Shown: positions 1 through 7,097, numbered from the stretch's first letter. The stretch is 14,918 nucleotides of DNA from Candidatus Collierbacteria bacterium GW2011_GWB1_44_6 (GCA_000998025.1 LCJG01000014.1:1-14918); one strand, 5' to 3'. Notes: generated by a model from the sequence alone, not told the origin. Numbers and translations are program-made.

Positions 1-704
1 AGCCGGCCGTTCTTTTCCAGCCAGTTATTAATGGCCGCTATCTTTTTGGGCGTGAGCATCATATTTACCGTGTCCTCTTTGTATTTTTCGCTTTCGGATT
101 CTTCAGGTGCCGCCACCGGTCTGAGGGACACTTGTTCAACACCCCATTTATTCGCCATCTCTACCATTTTCTTCGCTTCCTTGGGCGTATCAATATGATC
201 TTTAATCAGAATGACCGAGAATCTTACCGAATATCCGATTTGATGAAGCTTTTCAATAACTTTTCCCAGGTCAGGGTAAGTTTTTTTGGCCGGAGTGTAG
301 TTTTGGCGGTTCAACTCTGGGTCATAGTGGACGATGGATATTGAAATTATCGATAATCCCAGTTCGTACCAATCCCTCAAATACTTATCATATCTTTCCT
401 CTTGCTCGTCAAAAAGGATTGCGTTGGTTTGTAATTCCAGAATTGGAAAGTCGTACTTTTGTAGGTGTTTAAAGTAATCTGTGAGCTGATCGGGAAACAA
501 GGTTGGTTCACCCTTACCCGTGAGGAGTACGGTAGTAATCCCGTTTAACTGAGCAATTCTGCAAGCCTTATCGAAATTATGCCAGTTCACAATGGTTGGC
601 TTAAAGCCGAGGGTTTTTATTCCGGTCATTTTGGAAACGCAAAACGGACAGGCTGCGTTGCACGCTGCATTCCCAGATACAACTGTAAAAGTTTGAATCT
701 TCAT
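1..704 (-). CDS. Radical SAM domain protein (C-terminus cut by window edge)
   Basis: Read on the minus strand from the ATG at 704-702, the frame stays open to the window edge (234 codons visible). Seen: an N-terminal Cys-x3-Cys-x2-Cys cluster (Cys15, Cys19, Cys22, context ACNAACPFC) that would hold a [4Fe-4S] cluster, then a GKGEPTL stretch near residue 67 matching the glycine/glutamate SAM-binding motif of the radical SAM superfamily. Further on are barrel-like strands such as LELQTNA, and SVRFSVILIKDH. Family knowledge: such enzymes cleave S-adenosylmethionine to start radical chemistry in the cytoplasm. The order of motifs resembles MoaA/PFL-activase-like members, but the substrate cannot be told. 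It is divergent from the DUF1361 gene. The superfamily call is firm; the specific role is unknown. Confidence 0.85.
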   Translation of the reverse strand, partial: MKIQTFTVVSGNAACNAACPFCVSKMTGIKTLGFKPTIVNWHNFDKACRIAQLNGITTVLLTGKGEPTLFPDQLTDYFKHLQKYDFPILELQTNAILFDEQEERYDKYLRDWYELGLSIISISIVHYDPELNRQNYTPAKKTYPDLGKVIEKLHQIGYSVRFSVILIKDHIDTPKEAKKMVEMANKWGVEQVSLRPVAAPEESESEKYKEDTVNMMLTPKKIAAINNWLEKNGR

Positions 705-708
705 CTCT

Positions 709-727
709 TAGTGTAATTAGTACACTA
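709..727. promoter_or_regulatory. Inverted repeat, candidate operator between divergent genes
   Basis: TAGTGTA (709-715), a 5-base centre (716-720) and TACACTA (721-727) form a perfect 7-bp inverted repeat. It covers the -10 and expected start site of the minus-strand promoter and lies upstream of the plus-strand promoter. That is where a dimeric repressor would sit. No regulator gene is visible beside it, so the function is inferred from position and symmetry. Confidence 0.4.
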
Positions 728-745
728 TTGTTCGCTATTTGTCAA
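717..745 (-). promoter_or_regulatory. Probable promoter of the radical SAM gene
   Basis: On the minus strand there is a perfect -35 box TTGACA (745-740), a 17-base spacer, and a -10-like TACTAA (722-717). A start about 7 bases further on would leave a leader of only some 6 bases before the ATG, so the mRNA would be almost leaderless. No SD is visible upstream of the ATG. The -10 is imperfect, so the call is moderate. Confidence 0.5.
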
Positions 746-749
746 GTCC

Positions 750-758
750 TGTTATAAT
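750..758 (+). promoter_or_regulatory. Extended -10 promoter of the DUF1361 gene
   Basis: TG (750-751), one base, then a perfect TATAAT (753-758) makes an extended -10 element. Only a weak -35 (TTGTTC at 728-733, 19-base spacer) is present, as is usual for extended -10 promoters. The start would fall near 765, giving a leader of about 29 bases that contains the SD site at 783-790. It overlaps the divergent minus-strand promoter. Confidence 0.6.
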
Positions 759-793
759 TCCCGAAAGCACATTTCCATCTGAAAGGAGGTATC

Positions 794-1360
794 GTGGGCA
801 AATTTCAAGGTCACGGGCTTCAGTCAATTTATGTTGAGATTGTTCTGGCTGTGTTTTGGATCTTTTTATTCCTAGTCTTGCGCCACTTCCGTCTACTTCC
901 CAAGATACGCCGGCGAATGACTTTATTAGACTACCTCGTCGTCTTGATCTTTGTTCTGTTCATTCCTAATAGCACCTATGCCTTTTGGGAAATCAAGCAT
1001 CTGATCTTCCACTACAAGGTGGCCGTTCCTCCCAATCTATTTTCATATCTTGTTTTCGGTAGCATCTCTCTTTTGGGGCTCATCACTTCAGTTTTTGGCA
1101 CGAGGATGATTGTCAATCACTACGCCAAAAATCAAAAAGAGAGGGTAATCTACTTTTTCTTTTTGAGTTTGATTTGTGGTTTTGGGGCTATGGTGGGTCA
1201 GCTCAATCTCAATAGCTGGGACCTTCTAAATTTTTCAAAGATTACCCATGCTTATGTATCATTACTGGGTCATCCGCAACTAATTCTAGTCGCCTTGATC
1301 TCCGCCTTCGTTATCTTTTCAATCAACATCCTCATTGATTATTTTTTGAAGCCTTTCTAA
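794..1360 (+). CDS. DUF1361-family integral membrane protein
   Basis: This is a 188-residue hydrophobic protein starting with GTG. The start is fixed by a very strong SD (AAGGAGGT, 783-790) four bases upstream. Predicted membrane segments lie near residues 12-30, 45-58, 82-103, 117-133 and 161-183. Two motifs recall the DUF1361 family: FIPNSTYAFWEIKHL (56-70), corresponding to the family's LPNAPY..D..HL pattern, and GFGAMVGQLNLNSWDLL (129-145), corresponding to its GxYLGRFLRWNSWDL pattern. The family's function is unknown. The polar residues around these motifs suggest a conserved membrane-embedded site. It stands alone, with its own promoter and a terminator that overlaps its stop codon. DUF1361 membership is from memory of the motif pattern and is fairly likely. 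Confidence 0.75.
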   Translation: MGKFQGHGLQSIYVEIVLAVFWIFLFLVLRHFRLLPKIRRRMTLLDYLVVLIFVLFIPNSTYAFWEIKHLIFHYKVAVPPNLFSYLVFGSISLLGLITSVFGTRMIVNHYAKNQKERVIYFFFLSLICGFGAMVGQLNLNSWDLLNFSKITHAYVSLLGHPQLILVALISAFVIFSINILIDYFLKPF

Positions 1361-1374
1361 CGGAAGGCTTTTTT
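1349..1374 (+). terminator. Rho-independent terminator overlapping the DUF1361 stop codon
   Basis: A 9-bp stem (1349-1357 with 1362-1370, one T-G wobble, arms AAGCCTTTC and GGAAGGCTT) with a four-base loop is followed by a run of T to 1374. The TAA stop codon (1358-1360) lies in the loop, so the gene and its terminator share sequence. Confidence 0.85.
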
Positions 1375-1375
1375 G

Positions 1376-1384
1376 TGCGATAAT
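1376..1384 (+). promoter_or_regulatory. Probable extended -10 promoter of the MttB-family gene
   Basis: TG, one base, then GATAAT (1379-1384) lies directly downstream of the preceding terminator. No good -35 is seen. A start near 1391 would give a leader of about 40 bases carrying the SD AGGAG (1421-1425), five bases before the ATG. Confidence 0.45.
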
Positions 1385-1430
1385 CACCCCAGTTCTTTTC
1401 AATTTTAATTCATCTGTTTAAGGAGAATCC

Positions 1431-2888
1431 ATGCAGCCGAAGCTTACTTTGTTATCAGACGTTCTTGTTGAGCGTGTCATTTGCGAAGCCCTCGATTTAC
1501 TACTCAAACCGGGCATTAAGGTTCAAAATCCCGAAGCCCGCGAACTCCTCTCGCAGTCCGGAGCCGTGGTCGATGAGACTTCTCAAGTCGCCTTTATCCC
1601 CTCGATGCTCGTTCAGGATGCCATAGACACGGTCCCTACAAGTTTTTATCTCTACGATCTGGCCGGCAACCCCACCGTTCATTACGGCGGGGAAGATGTT
1701 CACTTCGATCCGGGTTCTTCCGGCACCAACATACTCGACCCGGAAACTCTGGAACACCGCCCATCTGAGACAGCAGACCTTCTTCGAATAATTAAAGTGG
1801 CCGAAGGGTTGCCCCAGTATGATGCCCAGTCCACAGCCGTTGTCTGCAGTGAAGTTCCCAAAGAAATTCAGGATCTTTACCGCCTTTATTTAGTATTGCT
1901 GCATTCTCGCAAACCGATTGTCACTGGTGCTTTCTCCAATAAAACCATCGGCGCCATGCTCGAAATGCTCGCTCTGATGGCCGGAAGCGAGAAAAACTCC
2001 CGTCGGTACCCAAGAGCTGTTTTTGACGTTTGCCCGAGCCCCCCGCTCATCTGGTCCAACTTTGGTGCTGGTAATTTGATCGCTCTGGCTCGTGCCGGTG
2101 TTCCGGCCGAAATGGTCTCTATGCCTCTCGCTGGCGCCGCCGCCCCAGTCACCCTGATCGGTTCCGTAGTTCAGCATGCTGCCGAGTGCCTTAGTGGTCT
2201 CGTCATTCACCAGCTGGCTTACCCAGGTTCACCCATTGTTTGGGGTGGCGCCCCTGCCATCATGGACATGCGCAAAGGTGGCACGCCCATGGGCGCCATC
2301 GAGACCGCCATGATCGACTGCTCCTACGCTCAGATTGGTAAATATCTCGGACTGCCTACCCACGCCTACCTCGGTGGCTCAGACGCCATGTCTGTCGATT
2401 ACCAGGCCGGACTTGAGGCTATGTCCATTCTGGTAGCTGCTCTTAGCGGCATCAATATGATTTCCGGAGCCGGCATGATTGAGTCACTACTCTGCCAAAG
2501 TCCCGAGAAGCTCTGCCTGGATGCCGAAGCCATTTCCATGGCCAAGCGGATGCTGAGCGGCATCGGCACACCGACCGACACTTTGGCAACCGGATTTTAC
2601 GAAGGGATCGATTTCAAGGGTGGTGGCTTTCTGAAACAGAAAATCACCATGCAGCTCTTGCGTACCGAGCAGTCCTTCCCCGGACCGACCATTAACCGTG
2701 ACTCGATCCGTGGCTGGAAAGCCTCCGGCAGTCTGGACGCTTTTGGACATGCCAAGCTTCAGGTCAAGCAACTCCTGGCAGACTACCGTCGTCCTGTTTT
2801 GGATTCTGCTCTTGAAGATGAGCTCACTCTGATGATTTCACTTCTTGCTTCTTCTGCCGGCATGGATCATCTCCCCGAACTTACCTAA
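1431..2888 (+). CDS. MttB-family (trimethylamine methyltransferase-like) corrinoid methyltransferase, non-pyrrolysine type
   Basis: This is a 485-residue protein close to the usual length of the MttB family, whose members form a TIM barrel that moves a methyl group from a quaternary or tertiary amine to a cobalt corrinoid protein. Recognisable blocks in family order: HFDPGSSGTNILD (91-103), DAQSTA (131-136), YRLYLVLLHSRKPIVTG (150-166), FDVCPSPPL (198-206), MPLAGAAAPVTLIGSVVQH (231-249), MGAIETAMIDCSYAQIGKYLGLPTHAY (287-313) and QAGLEAM...GAGMIES (325-352). No in-frame amber codon occurs; the residues where archaeal MttB carries pyrrolysine (roughly 311-325) are ordinary. It therefore belongs with the MtgB-like non-Pyl branch, where known substrates include glycine betaine, but the substrate here is unknown. 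The start is set by AGGAG. No corrinoid protein or activating gene lies beside it. Confidence 0.85.
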   Translation: MQPKLTLLSDVLVERVICEALDLLLKPGIKVQNPEARELLSQSGAVVDETSQVAFIPSMLVQDAIDTVPTSFYLYDLAGNPTVHYGGEDVHFDPGSSGTNILDPETLEHRPSETADLLRIIKVAEGLPQYDAQSTAVVCSEVPKEIQDLYRLYLVLLHSRKPIVTGAFSNKTIGAMLEMLALMAGSEKNSRRYPRAVFDVCPSPPLIWSNFGAGNLIALARAGVPAEMVSMPLAGAAAPVTLIGSVVQHAAECLSGLVIHQLAYPGSPIVWGGAPAIMDMRKGGTPMGAIETAMIDCSYAQIGKYLGLPTHAYLGGSDAMSVDYQAGLEAMSILVAALSGINMISGAGMIESLLCQSPEKLCLDAEAISMAKRMLSGIGTPTDTLATGFYEGIDFKGGGFLKQKITMQLLRTEQSFPGPTINRDSIRGWKASGSLDAFGHAKLQVKQLLADYRRPVLDSALEDELTLMISLLASSAGMDHLPELT

Positions 2889-2902
2889 TCGTCATCTCAC
2901 CT

Positions 2903-2925
2903 AAGACCCCGCCCGGGGTCTTTTT
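2903..2925 (+). terminator. Rho-independent terminator after the MttB-family gene
   Basis: An 8-bp perfect stem (AAGACCCC 2903-2910 with GGGGTCTT 2915-2922) with a four-base loop runs into a T tract ending at 2925. It starts 14 bases after the TAA stop. Confidence 0.9.
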
Positions 2926-2961
2926 CTTGCCAGTTTAAGACCTATAACTTGACTACTTAGC

Positions 2962-2975
2962 TTTATCATGATAAA
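2962..2975. repeat. 14-bp perfect palindrome
   Basis: TTTATCATGATAAA reads the same on both strands. It lies between two convergent genes, next to the terminator-like structure at 2975-3024. It could be an operator or part of the folded 3' region. On the minus strand its ATG follows a GGAGGT at 2981-2976 and opens a 22-codon frame ending at 2901. Confidence 0.5.
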
Positions 2976-3024
2976 ACCTCCTATAAGAGTTGGGGCTTTC
3001 TCCAGCAATGGGGGTTGTTTTTTT
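2975..3024. terminator. Probable bidirectional terminator between convergent genes
   Basis: The outer arms AACCTCC (2975-2981) and GGGGGTT (3010-3016) pair with one T-G wobble when read on the plus strand. An inner stem pairs TTG/CAA (2990-2992 with 3006-3008) and GG/CC (2993-2994 with 3002-3003). On the plus strand a run of seven T follows (3018-3024); on the minus strand TTTTAT follows the other arm. The loop is large and the minus-strand stem carries a mismatch, so confidence is moderate. It would end the minus-strand orphan gene about 20-30 bases after its stop and back up the MttB terminator. Confidence 0.45.
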
Positions 3025-3043
3025 ATATTCGAGAACCAATAAA

Positions 3044-4822
3044 TCAAGTTATAATTTTTTTATAATTCAATTTAGGAATTCTGTCGTCACCAACAAGGTA
3101 GATTGATAGTGAAAAATATGCTTTCCAATCCTCTGTTATCACTCTTGGAGATATATATAGTTCCTTATCATAATCTTCTGGCTTTCCCCAATAATAACCT
3201 TCGTTTAACTCCAGTAAATGTAAAAGTTTTTTTAAGCTATCCGCTTCATAAGTCGTCGTCATAAAATTTTTATCACCCCTTCTTCTTCTTTTGACTTCCT
3301 CGACTTCTTCAGAATTCGCAGGAGATCCGGCATACCATTTTCCATCTCTTCCTTTAATTACAAAAACAGTATGATCGCCAAAATTTTTTCGATACTTCTT
3401 ATCAACTCCCTTTGAATCATGTCTCTTTATTAGAAACATTTTTTCAAATTTGTTAGGATGGGTCGTAGCTAAATGTTCAATTACACCGGCTGAATTCTGA
3501 AGACATCTCGCGTAAGAAATAGAAGCAATCCACGTATCAAAATCTTCTTCATTTTTAACATCTTCAGGTATATCTATCATTCTATCGTGGTTGACATCTG
3601 TTTCGTAGGCATAACCTATCACCATTGCGTCGGCTATCGCATATTTAATCTCCTTTGACAATCTTTCGAGATCTTGAAGTGGATTTTCATTTCTTTCTTC
3701 CACCCAGATCGTGAGCATATCATGCTCTCCCATACTTTCAAATTTACTTCGAAGCCTTCCACCGTTTTCTATAGAATATTTTGCTAGTGCTTGTTCAAAC
3801 AAGTCGGGATCGAAGCCATCGACACTTGACCAGTGACTATCCCTGAGGACAAAGTGCGCTTTACCCGTATCACTTAAAACTCGATTAACAAGTCCAAACA
3901 AATCGTCCCAATTAGTTCGAATATCCGTTAAATTTAAACTGGAAATTAAATAAGGCGAAATCATTAAGTCTATCGATTGATCACTAACTATTGAATTATT
4001 GGCAGATATTTCTCCTATTTGGGATTGGTCGTCAACCACCACATTTTCTATTTGTCTGACCATAGGCATATTTGGGCCAAGCCAAAAATGTTTTTCTGGA
4101 TTAGAAACTGTTTCCTTGAAGTCTAAACCTGTGACATCTTGAAAGTCCGATGCTGAGTTAAATCGTCTAGCGTTAGGTTGAAAGTTTTCTTCATCTTCGG
4201 AAAAAGAAAACAGGTAGTAGAAATTCTTTGGATCGTGGAAATCTAATGGGTTTTTTCTGGCAAGGGGTAATCCTTCCTGTTGACTAGTATAAACTTCATT
4301 CCAGATCAGATTAACGGCTTTTTCGTATATACTTCCCCATTCAATCATATTTAGATCTCCACTGTTTTTCCGATACCAATATTTTGCTAACGGTTCGGGA
4401 AGCTGAAATAAGACTAGACCATTATTTTTGATGTTTTCAGTGTCTACTGCTTGTGCGACCCCAAAACTTTTTATCATATCGACGGCTTCATCACCAAAAC
4501 GGACTATGATTTTAGGTAAATCTTTACCGGATTCTTCCAGAACTTCAAAGATTCTTTTGACATTTCTAAGTGAAATACCTGGTTGTTTTTCAATTTCGCT
4601 ATAAATTAAACCTTTCATTTCTACTGCTAGCCGTAATGCCATTTCTTTTGCTGCCTCAACCAATTCAATCTCGACGTCATCAAGATTCTCTTGCAAAGGG
4701 GCGTCAAAACATTTTGCAGGGTCAATATCTTCAATTCGGAACCTTTTTATTTCTGTTTCCGTGCTTTCATCAATTAAATCCTCTCCGGTAATAATGGGTA
4801 ATCTAAAGTCTTTTGCTTCCAT
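3044..4822 (-). CDS. Orphan 592-residue protein with methyltransferase-like middle and possible papain/transglutaminase-like C-terminal part
   Basis: I do not recognise this protein as a whole. Seen: no signal peptide or membrane segment, so probably cytoplasmic; an acidic, helical N-terminus (about 1-130); and a middle part (about 280-326) with SIDLMISPYLISSL and WDDLFGLVNRVLSDTGKAHFVL. That resembles motifs IV-V and the strand after them in class I SAM methyltransferases (D-x-I-x-S...L..V.RVL..GG), but I find no clear glycine-rich SAM-binding motif before it. C-terminally, Cys440 heads a helix (ARCLQNSAGVIEHLA) and His484 starts HTVFVIKGRDGKWYAGSP (484-501), recalling the Cys/His layout and DG.WY..DP turn of transglutaminase-like proteases, with Ser in place of the usual Asp before Pro. 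It is clearly more AT-rich than its neighbours, is on the opposite strand and ends in TGA. Likely acquired; function unknown. Confidence 0.7.
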   Translation of the reverse strand: MEAKDFRLPIITGEDLIDESTETEIKRFRIEDIDPAKCFDAPLQENLDDVEIELVEAAKEMALRLAVEMKGLIYSEIEKQPGISLRNVKRIFEVLEESGKDLPKIIVRFGDEAVDMIKSFGVAQAVDTENIKNNGLVLFQLPEPLAKYWYRKNSGDLNMIEWGSIYEKAVNLIWNEVYTSQQEGLPLARKNPLDFHDPKNFYYLFSFSEDEENFQPNARRFNSASDFQDVTGLDFKETVSNPEKHFWLGPNMPMVRQIENVVVDDQSQIGEISANNSIVSDQSIDLMISPYLISSLNLTDIRTNWDDLFGLVNRVLSDTGKAHFVLRDSHWSSVDGFDPDLFEQALAKYSIENGGRLRSKFESMGEHDMLTIWVEERNENPLQDLERLSKEIKYAIADAMVIGYAYETDVNHDRMIDIPEDVKNEEDFDTWIASISYARCLQNSAGVIEHLATTHPNKFEKMFLIKRHDSKGVDKKYRKNFGDHTVFVIKGRDGKWYAGSPANSEEVEEVKRRRRGDKNFMTTTYEADSLKKLLHLLELNEGYYWGKPEDYDKELYISPRVITEDWKAYFSLSIYLVGDDRIPKLNYKKIIT

Positions 4823-4879
4823 GTTTTTATTACTTAAATTCTACAACCATTCGGCACCCATATATGTGAACATTTTTTG

Positions 4880-4888
4880 TGGTAAAAT
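4880..4888 (+). promoter_or_regulatory. Extended -10 promoter of the fusA-led translation cluster
   Basis: TG, one base, then TAAAAT (4883-4888) lies about 77 bases upstream of fusA. No convincing -35 is visible. The start would be near 4895, giving a leader of about 70 bases that carries the hairpin at 4902-4923. This is the only good plus-strand promoter candidate before the cluster in this window. Confidence 0.5.
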
Positions 4889-4901
4889 TAGCCTCGTGAA
4901 T

Positions 4902-4923
4902 ATCTCTCCTTTAGTGGGGAGGT
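4902..4923 (+). promoter_or_regulatory. Leader hairpin upstream of fusA
   Basis: The arms CTCTCC (4904-4909) and GGGGAG (4916-4921) pair with one wobble around a six-base loop. Two more pairs (4902-4923, and 4903-4922 as a wobble) extend the stem. Only a short T run follows, so it is a poor terminator. The 3' arm contains a GGAGG that looks like an SD but lies more than 40 bases before the fusA ATG, with no start codon at a usable distance. Confidence 0.4.
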
Positions 4924-4964
4924 TTAATTCGTCAAAATAATTAATCAAAAACCAATAACCCAAA

Positions 4965-7088
4965 ATGGCCGCTCCTACAGGAAAAAAAGTCCCTCTAGAT
5001 CGTGTTAGAAACACCGGTATTATTGCTCACATCGACGCTGGTAAGACCACCACTACCGAACGTATCCTCTTCTATACCGGCAAAACCTACAAAATTGGTG
5101 ATATCGACGAAGGCGACACTCAGATGGACTGGATGGACCAAGAGCGCGAACGTGGTATCACGATCGTTTCCGCTGCCACCACTGCTTTTTGGACTCCTGT
5201 TTTGGAAGACGCAAACTTCAAAGAAGAACACCGTTTTAATATTATCGATACTCCGGGCCATGTGGACTTTACCGCCGAAGTGGAACGCTCACTCCGTGTG
5301 CTTGATGGCGGCGTCATCGTTTTGGATGCCGGATCCGGAGTTCAATCTCAAACCGAAACTGTCTGGCGTCAAGCCGACAAGTACAAAGTACCCCGCATTG
5401 CCTTTATTAACAAGATGGATGTTCTGGGAGCCGACTATATGGCGACCATCAAAGATGTCCACGAAAAGCTTGGCGCCAAAACTGCTGTCATGGCACTTCC
5501 TTTGGGAGTCGAAAATACCTTCCGGGGTATCGTCATGCTTCTTGAAAGAAAAACCATTGTCTGGCAAGGCGACGAAACTGGAGCTAAATATGATGTTACC
5601 GACGGTTTCCCCGAAGACATGAAAGATGAATGTGAGCTGGAAAGAGCCAAGCTCATTGAATCCATCGTCGAATTTGACGAAGTTCTCATGGAGCAATATC
5701 TAAACGGCACGGAACCGAGTATGGCGTCTCTCAAGACCGCCCTTCGCAAAGCCACCTGTGCCAACGAAATCGTGCCTGTTTTCCCCGGTTCCTCACTCAG
5801 AAACAAAGGTGTCCAGCCTCTTCTTGACGCTGTTGTCGACTTTCTCCCTTCCCCGTTGGACAAACCACTTACTGTCGGTACCAATCCCAAAACCGACGCC
5901 GAAGAAATCCGCCGTCCCGACCCAGGTGAACCTTTTTCTGGCTTAGCCTTCAAGATCCAAGCTGATCCTCATGTGGGTAAGCTTACTTACGTCCGCATCT
6001 ACTCCGGCAAAATCACTGCTGGTTCTTTTGTCTACAACGCCAGCAAGAGCGAGCGTGAAAGACTCGGTCGTCTCATGCTTATGCACGCCAACACCCGTGA
6101 AGAAGTCGCCGAAGCCAGTGCCGGAGAGATTGTCGGTGTAGTCGGCCTCAAAGCAACCAAAACCGGTGATACCCTCTGCGATGAAAACAAACCCTTGGTC
6201 TTGGAGTCCATCAACTTCCCCGATCCGGTCATTTCCCTGGCCATCGAGCCCAAGACCAAAGCCGATCAGGAAAAACTCGACCTGGCTCTAGGTCGTCTTG
6301 CCGAAGAAGACCCCACTTTCAGAATCAAAACCGATCACGAAACTGGCCAAACTGTCATTTCCGGCATGGGTGAGCTTCATTTGGAAATTCTGGTTGATCG
6401 TCTCAGACGCGAATTCAAAGTTGACGCCACCACCGGTGCTCCTCAGGTCGCTTACCGTGAAACCGTCACCAAAGAAGCCCGCGGTGAAGGTAAATATATC
6501 CGTCAGTCTGGTGGCCGTGGTCAATATGGTCACTGTATTTTGGTCATCACTCCCAAAGCTCGAGGTGAGGGTATTACTTTTACAAACAAGATCGTGGGTG
6601 GCACCATTCCACGCGAATTCATTGGACCTATTGAAAAAGGTGTCCGCGAGGCTCTAGACAACGGTATCATCTCCGGTTTCCCCATGGTCGATCTCGATGT
6701 GGCCGTAATAGATGGAAGTTTTCACGAAGTTGACTCTTCCGAAATGTCCTTCAAGATTGCCGGTTCCATGGCTCTGCAGGACGCCGTCAAGAATGCTTCC
6801 CCTGTAATCCTCGAACCTATCATGAAGGTAGAGGTCACCACTCCGGAAGGCAACATGGGAGATATTATCGGTGACCTTTCTAGTCGTCGCGCCCAGATTG
6901 GTGGCACAGCCCAGCGTGGTAATGCCCGGGTCATCACCGCCACGGTTCCTCTTTCCGAGCTTAGTGCTTATGCCACCGCCATCCGCTCACTCACCGCCGG
7001 TCGTGCCTCGTATTACATGGAGCCCTCACATTATCAAGAGCTTCCAAACAGCTTGGCAGCCAAGTTATTGAAAAATCCTGCGCAGTAG
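4965..7088 (+). CDS. fusA: Elongation factor G
   Basis: This is a 707-residue translational GTPase that moves tRNA and mRNA through the ribosome and, with RRF, recycles it. The GTP-binding motifs are intact: AHIDAGKTT (21-29, G1), RGITI (63-67, G2), DTPGH (95-99, G3) and NKMD (149-152, G4). Domains II-V follow, with conserved blocks such as GMGELHLEIL and GGRGQYGH. Length is slightly above the usual 690-700. The start is the first ATG after an in-frame TAA at 4956-4958. No SD precedes it; the upstream 30 bases are A-rich. It ends with TAG. It is followed by tuf after 69 bases, but rpsL and rpsG, its usual upstream neighbours, are absent here. Confidence 0.98.
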   Translation: MAAPTGKKVPLDRVRNTGIIAHIDAGKTTTTERILFYTGKTYKIGDIDEGDTQMDWMDQERERGITIVSAATTAFWTPVLEDANFKEEHRFNIIDTPGHVDFTAEVERSLRVLDGGVIVLDAGSGVQSQTETVWRQADKYKVPRIAFINKMDVLGADYMATIKDVHEKLGAKTAVMALPLGVENTFRGIVMLLERKTIVWQGDETGAKYDVTDGFPEDMKDECELERAKLIESIVEFDEVLMEQYLNGTEPSMASLKTALRKATCANEIVPVFPGSSLRNKGVQPLLDAVVDFLPSPLDKPLTVGTNPKTDAEEIRRPDPGEPFSGLAFKIQADPHVGKLTYVRIYSGKITAGSFVYNASKSERERLGRLMLMHANTREEVAEASAGEIVGVVGLKATKTGDTLCDENKPLVLESINFPDPVISLAIEPKTKADQEKLDLALGRLAEEDPTFRIKTDHETGQTVISGMGELHLEILVDRLRREFKVDATTGAPQVAYRETVTKEARGEGKYIRQSGGRGQYGHCILVITPKARGEGITFTNKIVGGTIPREFIGPIEKGVREALDNGIISGFPMVDLDVAVIDGSFHEVDSSEMSFKIAGSMALQDAVKNASPVILEPIMKVEVTTPEGNMGDIIGDLSSRRAQIGGTAQRGNARVITATVPLSELSAYATAIRSLTAGRASYYMEPSHYQELPNSLAAKLLKNPAQ

Positions 7089-7097
7089 AGTAAAATC

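Noticed and set aside
132..344. 70-codon plus-strand frame inside the radical SAM gene
   Set aside because: It is antisense to a frame with a CxxxCxxC cluster and a GKGEPTL motif, has no SD and resembles no protein I know.
2340..2400. Possible pyrrolysine (amber) site in the MttB-family gene
   Set aside because: No in-frame TAG occurs between 1431 and the TAA stop; the counterpart region reads through ordinary codons.
1500..2771. Several minus-strand frames inside the MttB-family gene
   Set aside because: They mirror a well-conserved plus-strand protein and show no independent start signals or motifs.
2926..3043. tRNA or other classical RNA gene in the convergent spacer
   Set aside because: No cloverleaf or T-loop sequence is visible; the pairing fits a terminator-like structure better.
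5002..5953. Long alternative frames inside fusA on both strands
   Set aside because: They lie fully inside a clear EF-G gene, have low-complexity Ser/Pro/Leu-rich translations and no start context. They come from the codon bias of fusA.
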